Origin: UBA7672 sp040398425
Lineage (GTDB): Bacteria; Pseudomonadota; Alphaproteobacteria; Caulobacterales; Hyphomonadaceae
Length of the DNA: 64,000 nt
Direction: 5' to 3'
NCBI GenBank assembly: GCA_040398425.1
Contig: JBBATZ010000013.1
Span: 9,459 to 73,458 of the forward strand
This document shows positions 1-7,915 of the stretch, in pieces. Position 1 is the first letter of the stretch; each line of letters opens with the position of its first letter. A program made the translations under genes and the position numbers. The notes beneath the pieces were generated by a model. That model had not been told where the DNA came from. It was given only the letters and a program-made list of their open reading frames with translations, and did no database searches.

Positions 1-1649
1 CCTGCGGCGATGTCGTCGACCTCCACGATCCCGAGCTGCTGATAGGCCTGGTCCAGCACACGCCGGCCCTGTCCGGCATTGGTGCGCGCATCGACCTTCA
101 GTACAAGGAAACCGAGTTCGCCGAGCGGCGCCGGCATCACGAAATTCTCCGAGAGGCCGTTCGAGCCCGGGCCGCCATAGACGTTGACCAGCATCGGATA
201 GGCCTTCGCCGGATCGAAGTTCGCAGGGAACTGCATCTGCGCGTGCAGGCGTGTCTTGCCGTCGGCGGCGGTGAAGGTGAAGTCCTCGGCCTTCTTCAGG
301 CCCAGCGCCTCGAACCGCGACAGGTCACTGATGGCGATGGTGGCCAGCAGCCTCCCCGTTGAGTCGCGCAGGCGCGAGGCGGGCGGCTGGTCGTGCGCCT
401 GTTCTATATCGATGAAGAACTTTCCGTCCGGCGAAAAATCGATCCGGTGCGTTGTTTTCGGGTAAGTCACGCGTACATCGTCCCGGCCGTTCAATCGCAC
501 GCGATGCAGCTGCACCAGCATGTGGTTGTCGCCCGAGCGCGCCGTGTACCAGACCCATCCCGCGCGCTCGTCCACGCGCACGACCTCGACCACGTCGCAC
601 GCATGGTTTGTCAATTGCACCAGCATTTTCCCGCTGAGATCGTACAGGTAGAGGTTACGGAAATCATTCCGCTCGGATGTCCAGATGAAGCGCTTGCCGT
701 CCTCCAGAAAACGCGGTGCGGACACGCTCGCCCACGTCGCCGGACGGCTCTCCCGCACCACGCTGCGACATGTTCCGGTCGCCGGTGAGCAGGCGGCAAG
801 GTCGATTGTTTTCTGAAGCCGGTCGGCGCGCCGCACCAGAATTTCCGAACCATCTTTTGTCCACTGACCGGCCCAGGCGTAGTGGCCGACCACATCATTC
901 GAGAAAGGCTTGCCGCCCCGCACATCCATTGTGGTGAGGGCGCCTGTCGCGAGATCACGGACGAGAAGGTCGGCGACCGGATTGTCCGCACCCGGATGCG
1001 GGTAGGCCTGCGTCAGTATCGTCGGCCCTAGGCGGGACTGGTCGAGCGGCAGGAAGTAATCCTGAACCTTCGTCTCGTCATAGCGCATCCATGCCAGCTT
1101 GCCGCCATCGGGCGACCACCACACGGGCTGCGAGACGGCGAACTCTTCAAGATAGAGGTAGCTGCCGACGCCATGCCGGATCCGCGCGGCAGCGCCGCCA
1201 TCGCTGGTCAGCTGGTTTTCCTGTCCCCCATCCACCGATACGAGCCACATGTTCTGGCCGCGTGAGAACGCCCGGAGCTTGCCATCGGGTGACAGCGCGT
1301 CGGCCTCGCGCCCGCGTCCGCGGGCCAGCACCAACCCGCTCGACGTCGCAGCGGACGCAGCGGGGCCCGCGGCAGGCTGATCGCTTTCCGGTATTGCCAA
1401 CTGACTGGTCCGACCCGTCGTGAGGTCGTACCGCCAGCGTAGGCCGGCGTGCTCGTACTCGAATGATTTCGAATCCTTGGACCACAGGGGAACGATCGCC
1501 CCTGTCGTAACCGAACTGCTTATCTGCCCGGAAATCTCCGCCCACTGCGCATAGCCCGGCATCGTGGCGATTCGGGATTGGGCGAGGGTGGGCGTCGCAA
1601 GGCTCGCAGCCAGCAACGCCATACAGCCCCATTTGCGGATCAGGTTCAT
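1..1649 (-). CDS. S9 family (DPP-IV/prolyl oligopeptidase type) serine peptidase, truncated by the window edge
   Basis: The N-terminal 549 residues are visible and the gene runs off the left end. It begins with a clear signal peptide (MNLIRKWGCMALLAAS... cleaving near TLAQS), so the enzyme is exported, probably to the periplasm. The visible part is the beta-propeller of DPP-IV-like S9 peptidases, with SPDGKLRAFSRGQN, WWSPDGGKLAWMRYDE and WTSERNDFRNLYLYD blades, followed by the start of the alpha/beta-hydrolase domain (VNVYGGPGS). The catalytic Ser, Asp and His lie further left, outside the window, so activity cannot be confirmed. Members of this family cleave dipeptides after proline from peptide N-termini. 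The start ATG is at 1649. Confidence 0.88.
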   Translation of the reverse strand, partial: MNLIRKWGCMALLAASLATPTLAQSRIATMPGYAQWAEISGQISSSVTTGAIVPLWSKDSKSFEYEHAGLRWRYDLTTGRTSQLAIPESDQPAAGPAASAATSSGLVLARGRGREADALSPDGKLRAFSRGQNMWLVSVDGGQENQLTSDGGAAARIRHGVGSYLYLEEFAVSQPVWWSPDGGKLAWMRYDETKVQDYFLPLDQSRLGPTILTQAYPHPGADNPVADLLVRDLATGALTTMDVRGGKPFSNDVVGHYAWAGQWTKDGSEILVRRADRLQKTIDLAACSPATGTCRSVVRESRPATWASVSAPRFLEDGKRFIWTSERNDFRNLYLYDLSGKMLVQLTNHACDVVEVVRVDERAGWVWYTARSGDNHMLVQLHRVRLNGRDDVRVTYPKTTHRIDFSPDGKFFIDIEQAHDQPPASRLRDSTGRLLATIAISDLSRFEALGLKKAEDFTFTAADGKTRLHAQMQFPANFDPAKAYPMLVNVYGGPGSNGLSENFVMPAPLGELGFLVLKVDARTNAGQGRRVLDQAYQQLGIVEVDDIAA

Positions 1650-1741
1650 AGCCTCATCCTAGTGAAGGACCGGCGCTCGCGACAAGATGAGCAATCCCGG
1701 AGCGCTTGAGCTCAACGGCCAGCGGTCCTATCCCCCACCCT

Positions 1742-3055
1742 ATGGATTCAGGCTCCACCCACGACATTTCGCGGCCAGACCGGCGGGGGGCCTTCCTCCT
1801 GCTATTCTTCTGCCTGTTGGCCGTTGGGGCAGGGAACACCATGCTGACCTCAGCCGTGTTGCCGCCGCTGACCCGCGAGCTTGGTCTTCCGGACTGGACC
1901 GCAGGCGCCATCTTCTCCTTGTCTGCCGCGATCTGGGTCGTGACGGCGCCCTATTGGGGCGCCAAATCCAACATCTGGGGCAGGCGCAGGGTCGCCGCCA
2001 TCGGCATGCTGGGCTTTGCCGCGTCGATGTTCTTCTTCGCGCTTACCGCCATGGCCGCCCTGCTGGGCTGGATCACCAACTGGGTGCTGGTCTTCGCCTT
2101 GCTGCTGACAGCGCGCAGCCTGTTCGGCGTCTTCGGCTCGGCGACCAATCCCGCCGCTCAAGCCTATGTCGCTGATCGCACCAGCCGCGAAGAGCGCATG
2201 GACGAAATCTCGACGCTCACCTCCGGCTTCACGCTCGGCCAGATGGCCGGCCCCGCCGCCGCCGCCGCCCTCATCTCCGCCGGCGCCATACTGTCTCCCA
2301 CCGTCGGCCTTCTCGCACCGGTGGTGATCGTCACCGTCGTTGCTCTGGCGATCGCCTGGCTCGTTGCGACGAAGCTCCCCGAGCACCGCTCGCCGCGCTC
2401 GGATGCGGGCCTTGCGCGCTCTGGTGAGAAAGGTCTCTGGCGACATAAGACCATCTTTCCCTATCTGCTCTACGCGGTCGGTCTGTCGCTGGTGACAGGC
2501 GTGCTCAGCCAGACTTTTCCCTATGCGATCATGGACAGGATGAACGTCGCGGGCGCCGCTTCCGCCCAATACACCGGCCCGGCGATGACGATGGGGGCCA
2601 TGGCGACCCTGATCTCGCAGCTCGTGCTGATCCCGCGCCTGAAACTGCCGGCGCGTTCGCTGATGGTTTATGGCGCCATCATGCTGGCGATGGCGTCGCT
2701 CTTCATGGTGTGGGCGCAGGACTTCGCACTGTTCACATTCGCCCAGATCCTGTTCGGCCTGGGGCAGGGCTTCGCGCGTCCTGGCTTCTCGGTCGGTGTC
2801 TCGCTCGCCGCGACACAGGATCAGCAGGGCGATGTCGCCGGCCTCGTCACCGCCGCCAACGGCATGGGCTTTGTCGTCTCGCCGATATTCGGGCTCGGCA
2901 TGTACCAGTACATTTCCTCAGAGGCGCCCTTCATTTTCTGTACGGTGCTGGTGCTCGTGATGGCTGCCTACGCCTTCTTCAAAGTGAAAGGCGGCGCCAA
3001 CATCGAGCCTGGCGTGATGGAAGAGATCGTCGCCAAGGAAGAGCCGCCGGCCTGA
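1742..3055 (+). CDS. MFS transporter
   Basis: A 437-residue polytopic inner-membrane protein with about twelve hydrophobic segments. It has a typical MFS N-terminal half (GNTMLTSAVLPPL in TM1, then a GAKSNIWGRRRVAAIG loop that matches the MFS motif A between TM2 and TM3). A short hydrophilic middle loop with HRSPRSDAGL separates the two halves, and the C-terminus ends in a charged tail. The ATG at 1742 is used here. A TTG at 1706 would add 12 residues, with GGAG only three bases upstream, so the start is uncertain. The substrate cannot be told from the sequence. It is divergent from the S9 peptidase and convergent with the next small gene. Confidence 0.85.
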   Translation: MDSGSTHDISRPDRRGAFLLLFFCLLAVGAGNTMLTSAVLPPLTRELGLPDWTAGAIFSLSAAIWVVTAPYWGAKSNIWGRRRVAAIGMLGFAASMFFFALTAMAALLGWITNWVLVFALLLTARSLFGVFGSATNPAAQAYVADRTSREERMDEISTLTSGFTLGQMAGPAAAAALISAGAILSPTVGLLAPVVIVTVVALAIAWLVATKLPEHRSPRSDAGLARSGEKGLWRHKTIFPYLLYAVGLSLVTGVLSQTFPYAIMDRMNVAGAASAQYTGPAMTMGAMATLISQLVLIPRLKLPARSLMVYGAIMLAMASLFMVWAQDFALFTFAQILFGLGQGFARPGFSVGVSLAATQDQQGDVAGLVTAANGMGFVVSPIFGLGMYQYISSEAPFIFCTVLVLVMAAYAFFKVKGGANIEPGVMEEIVAKEEPPA

Positions 3056-3081
3056 CGGTCCAGGCAGCTGGCATGCAGCGG

Positions 3082-3348
3082 TTAGTTCGTCGGAGCGGGC
3101 GCCGGTGCGGGAGCGGGAACCGGTGCAGGTTCAGGCAATTTGCTGGAAGCATCCCGCGCGCTGTCGCCAATCTTGTCGACCGCTCCGCTGACGCTGTCGG
3201 CCATTCGCTCGACCGCGGAATCCGACCGCGCCTGTGTCGAGCCGTTGTAGAACATCCAGGCCAGCACGCCGACCCCTACGATCAGGGCGCCGACTGCAAA
3301 ATACAGGAAGCCGTTACCGCCGCTCTTGCGGCCTTCTTCGACAGCCAT
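3082..3348 (-). CDS. Small single-span membrane protein, function unknown
   Basis: The predicted protein has 88 residues. The start at 3348 is chosen because GGAGATCAACA lies directly upstream; a longer open frame to 3426 has no such site. After a short hydrophilic N-terminus (MAVEEGRKSGGNG) there is one transmembrane helix (FLYFAVGALIVGVGVLAWMF). A stretch with heptad character follows (SDSAVERMADSVSGAVDKIGD), and then an Ala-Pro-rich tail (PAPVPAPAPAPAP). The topology suggests an anchored periplasmic or cytoplasmic stalk. I do not recognise a family and assign no function. Confidence 0.6.
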   Translation of the reverse strand: MAVEEGRKSGGNGFLYFAVGALIVGVGVLAWMFYNGSTQARSDSAVERMADSVSGAVDKIGDSARDASSKLPEPAPVPAPAPAPAPTN

Positions 3349-3406
3349 TGTTGATCTCCACCATGTGCGGAGCCCAAACGTGTTGCTGTCGGCGTTGTTC
3401 CTGCGC

Positions 3407-4732
3407 TCAGCCTTCTTTGGCGGCATCCATCACAGCCGTCAGCATCGCCACGGTGGGAAATCCGTCGGCGACGAGGCCCTTGCTCTTCTGGAATTTCTGC
3501 AGCGCCCCGCGCGTGCCGCGCCCGATAATGCCGTCCACTGTTCCAGCGCTGAAGCCAAGCGTATTGAGCCCCGCCTGCAGGTCCTTCGCCTGCTGCTGGG
3601 TCAGCATCTGGATGTCTGTGGGCCATGGCCGCGAAAGGTCCGGTCGTCCCGCCAGACGATCCGCCAGCAGGCCGATCGCCAGCGCGTAGCTGTCAGCGTT
3701 GTTGTATTTCTTGATCACGTAGAAATTTTCGAACAGCAGGAAAGCCGGCCCGTAGGACCCCGCCGGCAGGAACAGCTCGGCGCTCAACACATCCGTGTCG
3801 GTGAGTGTTGCGGGCATCACCGGCGTGATCCCGATCGCCTTCCACGCCGCGACGGTGAACTTGCGTCCGTCGCCATAGCTGTAGTCGAAACCCGCGGGGA
3901 TGGTCGCCTCCACCGCCCACGGTTGACCCTTCTTCCAGCCGAACGCCTGCAGGTAGTTGCCCGCCGACGCCAGCGCGTCGCCTGCATTGGTCCAGAGGTC
4001 CTTGTGACCGTCGCCATCAAAATCCTTGCCGTAGGCGATGATGCTCGACGGCATGAACTGGGTCTGCCCGATGGCGCCGGCCCAGCTTGCTTTCCTGAAC
4101 TGGTCGCGCGTCGCTGACCCGTCGTCGATCAGCTTCATGATGGCGACGAGTTCCTGCTCGTTGAAATCCTTGCGCCGTCCGACGGCCGCCTGGCTCGCCA
4201 GCACGCGCGGCGCATCCTCGTTGCCGATCACCGCGCCATAGGCCGACTCCATTCCCCACACGGCGGCGAGGATTTCGCGCGGCGGTGCATAGGCCGCCTC
4301 GATGACGTTGAAGGTATCGATGTTGGCCGCCAGCCTGGCTTGGCCATTGGTGATCCGCGTCGGCGACACGGCCGACTTGGCATAGTCCCAGATCGGCTTC
4401 ACGAACTCGGCCTGGTTGTCGAAGGATTGCGCCTGCGCTGTCGCCTCGACCGGAACCAGCCCGTCGAGCACGGCGCGAACGGTCTCGGTCCGGCGTCCGG
4501 TCATGGCGGCCTTGGCGGCGAAATCGTCCCGCCACGCGTCGAATGTTCCATTCCCCGAACGGGCGAACCCGCCCGGGGTGACGGGTTCTGGAGCAGGCGG
4601 GGCGGCAGGGTCGACCGCGACCGGCGTTTGCGGCTGGGTCGTGCTGCCGGCGATCTTCGTGGTGGCGCAGGCTGCCGCCAGCAGACCCAGCGCGATGCCC
4701 GCCGTCGCCCACTTCCAGGTTCGCACTTTCAT
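3407..4732 (-). CDS. MltB-type lytic murein transglycosylase lipoprotein with peptidoglycan-binding domain
   Basis: A 441-residue exported lipoprotein. The signal peptide ends in a lipobox (LLAAAC), so it is probably anchored in the outer membrane. The central domain is the GH103/SLT_2 fold: VWGMESAYGAVIG carries the catalytic Glu, and AIGQTQFMPSSIIAYGKDFDGDG is the substrate-cleft block. At the C-terminus, from about residue 375, is a PG_binding_1 module (LQAGLNTLGFSAGTVDGIIG, GTRGALQKFQ). Family members cleave the MurNAc-GlcNAc bond and leave 1,6-anhydroMurNAc. The start at 4732 is favoured over an in-frame ATG at 4801 because ACGGAGG sits at the right distance and the signal peptide begins there. 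Confidence 0.92.
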   Translation of the reverse strand: MKVRTWKWATAGIALGLLAAACATTKIAGSTTQPQTPVAVDPAAPPAPEPVTPGGFARSGNGTFDAWRDDFAAKAAMTGRRTETVRAVLDGLVPVEATAQAQSFDNQAEFVKPIWDYAKSAVSPTRITNGQARLAANIDTFNVIEAAYAPPREILAAVWGMESAYGAVIGNEDAPRVLASQAAVGRRKDFNEQELVAIMKLIDDGSATRDQFRKASWAGAIGQTQFMPSSIIAYGKDFDGDGHKDLWTNAGDALASAGNYLQAFGWKKGQPWAVEATIPAGFDYSYGDGRKFTVAAWKAIGITPVMPATLTDTDVLSAELFLPAGSYGPAFLLFENFYVIKKYNNADSYALAIGLLADRLAGRPDLSRPWPTDIQMLTQQQAKDLQAGLNTLGFSAGTVDGIIGRGTRGALQKFQKSKGLVADGFPTVAMLTAVMDAAKEG

Positions 4733-4965
4733 GCCAGCTGCCTCCGTAGTCCCCGGCCACAGGCTACCACAACGGATGCGGCAATCTGGCCGGACTTTCA
4801 CGCCGGATCCATGAATGACGCCCGAACGTTAAGGCTAATTTACGTTCGTAACCGCGCCGGATATCGACGTTCCCGCCGGGACCCTGCACGTGGTTGACAC
4901 CGCTCCGGGGCTCCGTTACACGCCGCGCTCCCGTAAATCACGCTACTCAGTCCGGCAGCCCGCCC

Positions 4966-5091
4966 ATGAAAGTCCGTTCCTCTCTCAAGTCTCTCAAGGG
5001 CCGTCACCGCGACTGCAAGGTCGTTCGTCGCAAGGGTCGCACCTACGTGATCAACAAGACGGATCCGCGCTTCAAGGCCAAGCAGGGCTAA
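4966..5091 (+). CDS. rpmJ: 50S ribosomal protein L36, zinc-free form
   Basis: A 41-residue basic protein, MKVRSSLKSLKGRHRDCKVV followed by RRKGRTYVINKTDPRFKAKQG. This matches L36 of the large ribosomal subunit, which sits near the peptidyl transferase end of 23S rRNA. Only one Cys remains, so the C-x2-C...C...H zinc site of canonical L36 is absent. It is the C-minus (YkgO-like) form that is usual in alphaproteobacteria. An open frame extends upstream to 4894, but the family always starts at MKVR. The next gene begins 71 bases downstream. Confidence 0.95.
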   Translation: MKVRSSLKSLKGRHRDCKVVRRKGRTYVINKTDPRFKAKQG

Positions 5092-5162
5092 TTCGCTCCC
5101 TGTCGGAAGTCATACGGCGCCAGCCGCTTGCCCGCCTGACGCCTCGCCCGCATAGTGGGCTT

Positions 5163-5789
5163 ATGTCTCGTTTCTTGCCTGTCATCGCCATCGCTGCGCT
5201 CGCGTGCCTGTCGACCCTTGGTCTGGCGGCTTGCGGCGATAAGTCGTTTTCCCCCGGCACGGCAGGGCAGGCAGCAAAGCCCCTCGCCTCGACCGAAGAC
5301 GACAAGCTCCAGAACCTCAGCCAGGAACTGCTCGACAAGCTGAAGGACACCAAAAACGAGGCCGAAGCCGCCACGCTGGAAGAAGAGATCTGGGACGCCT
5401 GGCTCGTCTCCGGCTCCGCCACCGTCGACACGCTGATGAAGCGTGGCCTCGACTATCAGCAGGGCGAAGACCTTGAAGGCGCGCGTGACGCTTTCGACAA
5501 GGCCATCGCCATCAAGCCCGACTATGCCGAGGCATGGAACCGGCGCGCCGTGCTGTTCTTCAACGACGGCAAGTATGACGAAGCGATCGCCGATCTCGAA
5601 TCCGCCATCCGTCTGGAGCCGCGCCATTTCGGCGCCTGGATCGGCCTGGCCATGATCTTCGAGTCCGTCGACCGGCCCGAAGCGGCCTTGAAAGCCTACG
5701 AGAAAGCGCTCGCCATCCACCCGCTGGCGCAGGCCGCCGTGCAGGGCAAGAAACGTCTCGAGCGCGCAGTGAATGGCAGCGCCCTCTAG
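5163..5789 (+). CDS. TPR-repeat lipoprotein
   Basis: A 208-residue exported protein. The N-terminal signal (MSRFLPVIAIAALACLSTLG) ends in a lipobox (LAAC), then comes a short acidic linker rich in Lys/Glu (residues about 40-90). The C-terminal half holds about three tetratricopeptide repeats: GEDLEGARDAFDKAIAIKPD, GKYDEAIADLESAIRLEP and DRPEAALKAYEKALAIHP. TPRs form a helical scaffold for protein-protein contact, so this is probably an envelope adaptor. No enzymatic motif is seen. It lies just after rpmJ, and co-transcription is possible but not shown. Confidence 0.8.
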   Translation: MSRFLPVIAIAALACLSTLGLAACGDKSFSPGTAGQAAKPLASTEDDKLQNLSQELLDKLKDTKNEAEAATLEEEIWDAWLVSGSATVDTLMKRGLDYQQGEDLEGARDAFDKAIAIKPDYAEAWNRRAVLFFNDGKYDEAIADLESAIRLEPRHFGAWIGLAMIFESVDRPEAALKAYEKALAIHPLAQAAVQGKKRLERAVNGSAL

Positions 5790-5937
5790 GACGTCTCTTC
5801 CTTTCAGAGATGCGCGCTTTAAGATTTTTCCCACAGGCTGATGCACAGGGAATCGCCGCCTGCGGCGTGCGCGTCGTTGGATGTGCTCGCTCGTCCCGGT
5901 AAAGTGGGAACCGACAACGCTTCCGGGAGATCACACG

Positions 5938-6201
5938 ATGGACGACGGCGCAGCAGCAGCCGCCCTCACGCAGGCGGCGAAAGACAAGCTCAAGCAGACG
6001 GTCATGAAGATCGAAAAGCTCGAGGAAGAAAAGAAAGAGGTCGGCGGCCAGATCAAGGACGTCTACCAGGAAGCCAAGTCGATGGGTTACGACACCAAGG
6101 CCCTCCGCTCGGTCATTCGCCTGCGCAAGATGGACCGCCAGGAGCGCGAAGAAGCCGAAGCGATCCTCGACACGTATCTGCTGGCGCTCGGCGAGATCTA
6201 G
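5938..6201 (+). CDS. gapR: GapR-family (DUF2312) nucleoid-associated protein
   Basis: An 87-residue, mostly helical protein. The core KLKQTVMKIEKLEEEKKEVG and GQIKDVYQEAKSMGYDTKAL, RSVIRLRKMDRQEREE and AILDTYLLALGEI match the DUF2312/GapR family along its full length. In Caulobacter, GapR binds AT-rich, overtwisted DNA ahead of replication and transcription and stimulates type II topoisomerases. The N-terminal coiled coil gives dimerisation and the RLRK segment contributes to DNA binding. The ATG at 5938 is preceded by GGGAGA at good spacing. A longer frame from 5881 is not supported by family length. Confidence 0.9.
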   Translation: MDDGAAAAALTQAAKDKLKQTVMKIEKLEEEKKEVGGQIKDVYQEAKSMGYDTKALRSVIRLRKMDRQEREEAEAILDTYLLALGEI

Positions 6202-6223
6202 GTCTGCGGCGCTCTGGAAGCGG

Positions 6224-6300
6224 CCCTGTTGGGCCGCGTTCCACGCGGAGGCGGGGATCCAGTCTCCGCACGAAGTGCGGGCAGGCGGAAGTGACAGGGC
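6224..6300. repeat. Palindromic intergenic repeat
   Basis: The gap between gapR and the next gene holds short hairpins (GCGGAGGCGGGGATCCAG with CTCCGC, then CCGCAC/GTGCGG). GGATCCAG resembles the GGAATCCAG core of the longer intergenic palindromes near 9.63 kb and 53.4 kb. It has no coding character. Confidence 0.4.
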
Positions 6301-6325
6301 AGGCCGGCTTCCCTAATCTGCTTCG

Positions 6326-6799
6326 ATGAAGCGCGAAGTCGACAAGCGCAAAACCCAGAAGGCCCTGCGCAAGCTGCGCCGTGCCGCAGAGGCCGCGACC
6401 GCTGAAGACGGCCCCGGCCTCACCACGTGGGAGAAGGACTTCGTCGAGGGCGTCACGGAGCGTCTGGAAACCTACGGCTCGGCCTTTCGCGATCCTGCCA
6501 AGGGCCGCCTCGAAGAAGCGCTTTCGGCCCGTCAGGCCCAGGTTACGCGGATCATCGAGAAGAAATCGCGCAAGACAAAAGCCGACGCCAAGGCGCCGCT
6601 CACAGCTGATGCAAGGGGGGGCTCCGCGGAGCCGGCCAAGCGCGAAGGTCCTCGCCGTATGTCGTCCTTCAAGTCGAAAGCCAAGGCTGGCTGGAAGCCG
6701 CGTGGCCGCGACATCAACGACGACGGCGAACCCATGTCGTCAGAAGCCGCGCCTGCCAAACGACCGGCTCTCAAAGTCATTCCCGGCGGCAAGCGCTGA
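6326..6799 (+). CDS. Conserved-looking basic hypothetical protein
   Basis: A 157-residue, strongly basic protein with no signal peptide or membrane segment. Residues 1-75 look folded and helical (ALRKLRRAAEAATAEDGPG, TTWEKDFVEGVTERLETYGS, LSARQAQVTRIIEKKSRK). The rest is low-complexity, rich in Lys, Arg, Ala and Pro, and ends in VIPGGKR. Codon use looks like the neighbours, which supports a real gene. The basic tail suggests nucleic-acid contact, but that is inference. I do not recognise the family. A repeat-like hairpin region (about 6225-6300) lies between it and gapR. Confidence 0.65.
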   Translation: MKREVDKRKTQKALRKLRRAAEAATAEDGPGLTTWEKDFVEGVTERLETYGSAFRDPAKGRLEEALSARQAQVTRIIEKKSRKTKADAKAPLTADARGGSAEPAKREGPRRMSSFKSKAKAGWKPRGRDINDDGEPMSSEAAPAKRPALKVIPGGKR

Positions 6800-6826
6800 A
6801 CACCTCACACGCCGCGCGCCTTCCCC

Positions 6827-6956
6827 GCTCATCCCGAGGAACGTCGGGAGCCCAGGGCTGCCGACAAACCTTGTTACGTCCTGGAGCTTCAAGTCCGTGC
6901 GCTCAGCGCAACCGTCCCTGGGTCCCGATGCCTCATCCTGAGCCTGTCGAAGGACG
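6827..6956. repeat. Intergenic inverted-repeat element
   Basis: CGGGAGCCCAGGG near 6849 is mirrored by CCCTGGGTCCCG near 6917, giving an imperfect stem with a loop of about 60 bases. It is followed by CTCATCCTGAGCCTGTCGAA, a string I know from dispersed intergenic repeats of many alphaproteobacteria. Related strings recur at about 42.32 kb and 50.16 kb in this window. The element fills most of the gap between two genes and has no coding signal. Confidence 0.6.
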
Positions 6957-7013
6957 TCTGCACGCGTGGCGATCTGCTTTTCGTATGCGCGCATCATGGT
7001 CTAGAACCGCGCC

Positions 7014-7820
7014 ATGACCCACTTCCTTCCCATTGTCCGCACCGGCGAGCAGACCTTCACCCTCCGCGTCACCGAGCAACTCTGCGTCGGCCCGCTCGGC
7101 CATGTCTTCCTGTTCGGCGGCGCAGGTCTCGGCGCAGCCGTGCTCGGGCTCGAACAGACCTTTCAGCGCGGCCTCGTCTGGGCGACGGCGCAGTATGTCT
7201 CCTTCGCGCGCCTCGGCGCCGAGGTGGCGCTCGATGTCGCCACAGCCCAGCAGGGCAAGTCCGTCACGCAGGCGACCGTGACCGGCCGCGTTGGCGACCA
7301 GATCATCTTCAGCGTGATGGCCGCGCTCGGCGAACGCGAGGGCTATCCCGACCAGCACTGGCGCGACATGCCCGACATGCCGCCCCCAGACAGTTGCGAG
7401 CAGGAGCCCCAGCGTCCAACCCAGGACCCGCACGCCCGCCTGCGCCAGTCGCTCGATGTGCGCGCGATTCCCGGACCCGCGCGGCATGAGATGGCGATGC
7501 AGACAGGCCGCACGCTCCCGTGGATTCGCCAGAAACAGGACGCGCCCGTCGATGCCGCCACGCTGGCAATCTTCGCCGACTTCGTGCCGGGCGCCATCGG
7601 CGGCGCGCTGGGCCGGGGCGGCGGCGGCAACAGCCTCGACAACAACCTGCGCGTCCGCAAGATCGTTCCCACCAGCTGGGTGCTGTGCGATGTGCAGGCG
7701 CAGGCCGCCGCACGTGGCTTCGGCCACGGCCACATGAGACTCTATGCCGAGGACGGCACGCTGATGGCGACCGCCAGCCAGTCCATCGTCCTGCGCACTT
7801 ACACCGCCCCGGGCGCGTAA
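7014..7820 (+). CDS. Acyl-CoA thioesterase (TesB-like double-hotdog)
   Basis: A 268-residue cytoplasmic protein with the layout of two fused hotdog domains. The N-terminal domain contains GHVFLFGGAGLGAAVLGLEQ and LVWATAQYVSFARLGAEVAL. The C-terminal domain contains VDAATLAIFADFVPGAIGGA, LDNNLRVRKIVPTSWVLCDV and HGHMRLYAEDGTLMATASQS, which is the typical closing strand of TesB-like thioesterases. These enzymes hydrolyse acyl-CoA to free acid and CoA. Chain-length preference cannot be read from the sequence. The next gene, a peptidase, starts 95 bases later and is probably unrelated in function. Confidence 0.75.
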   Translation: MTHFLPIVRTGEQTFTLRVTEQLCVGPLGHVFLFGGAGLGAAVLGLEQTFQRGLVWATAQYVSFARLGAEVALDVATAQQGKSVTQATVTGRVGDQIIFSVMAALGEREGYPDQHWRDMPDMPPPDSCEQEPQRPTQDPHARLRQSLDVRAIPGPARHEMAMQTGRTLPWIRQKQDAPVDAATLAIFADFVPGAIGGALGRGGGGNSLDNNLRVRKIVPTSWVLCDVQAQAAARGFGHGHMRLYAEDGTLMATASQSIVLRTYTAPGA

Positions 7821-7915
7821 TTCCGCTGATTCAGCCCGCTTGCGCTGGGGCCGCTCACGCGAGAACATCGTCCGTCTGTCATTTGCGGGGCAATTGCGTG
7901 CGGGGTTTGTCGTCG

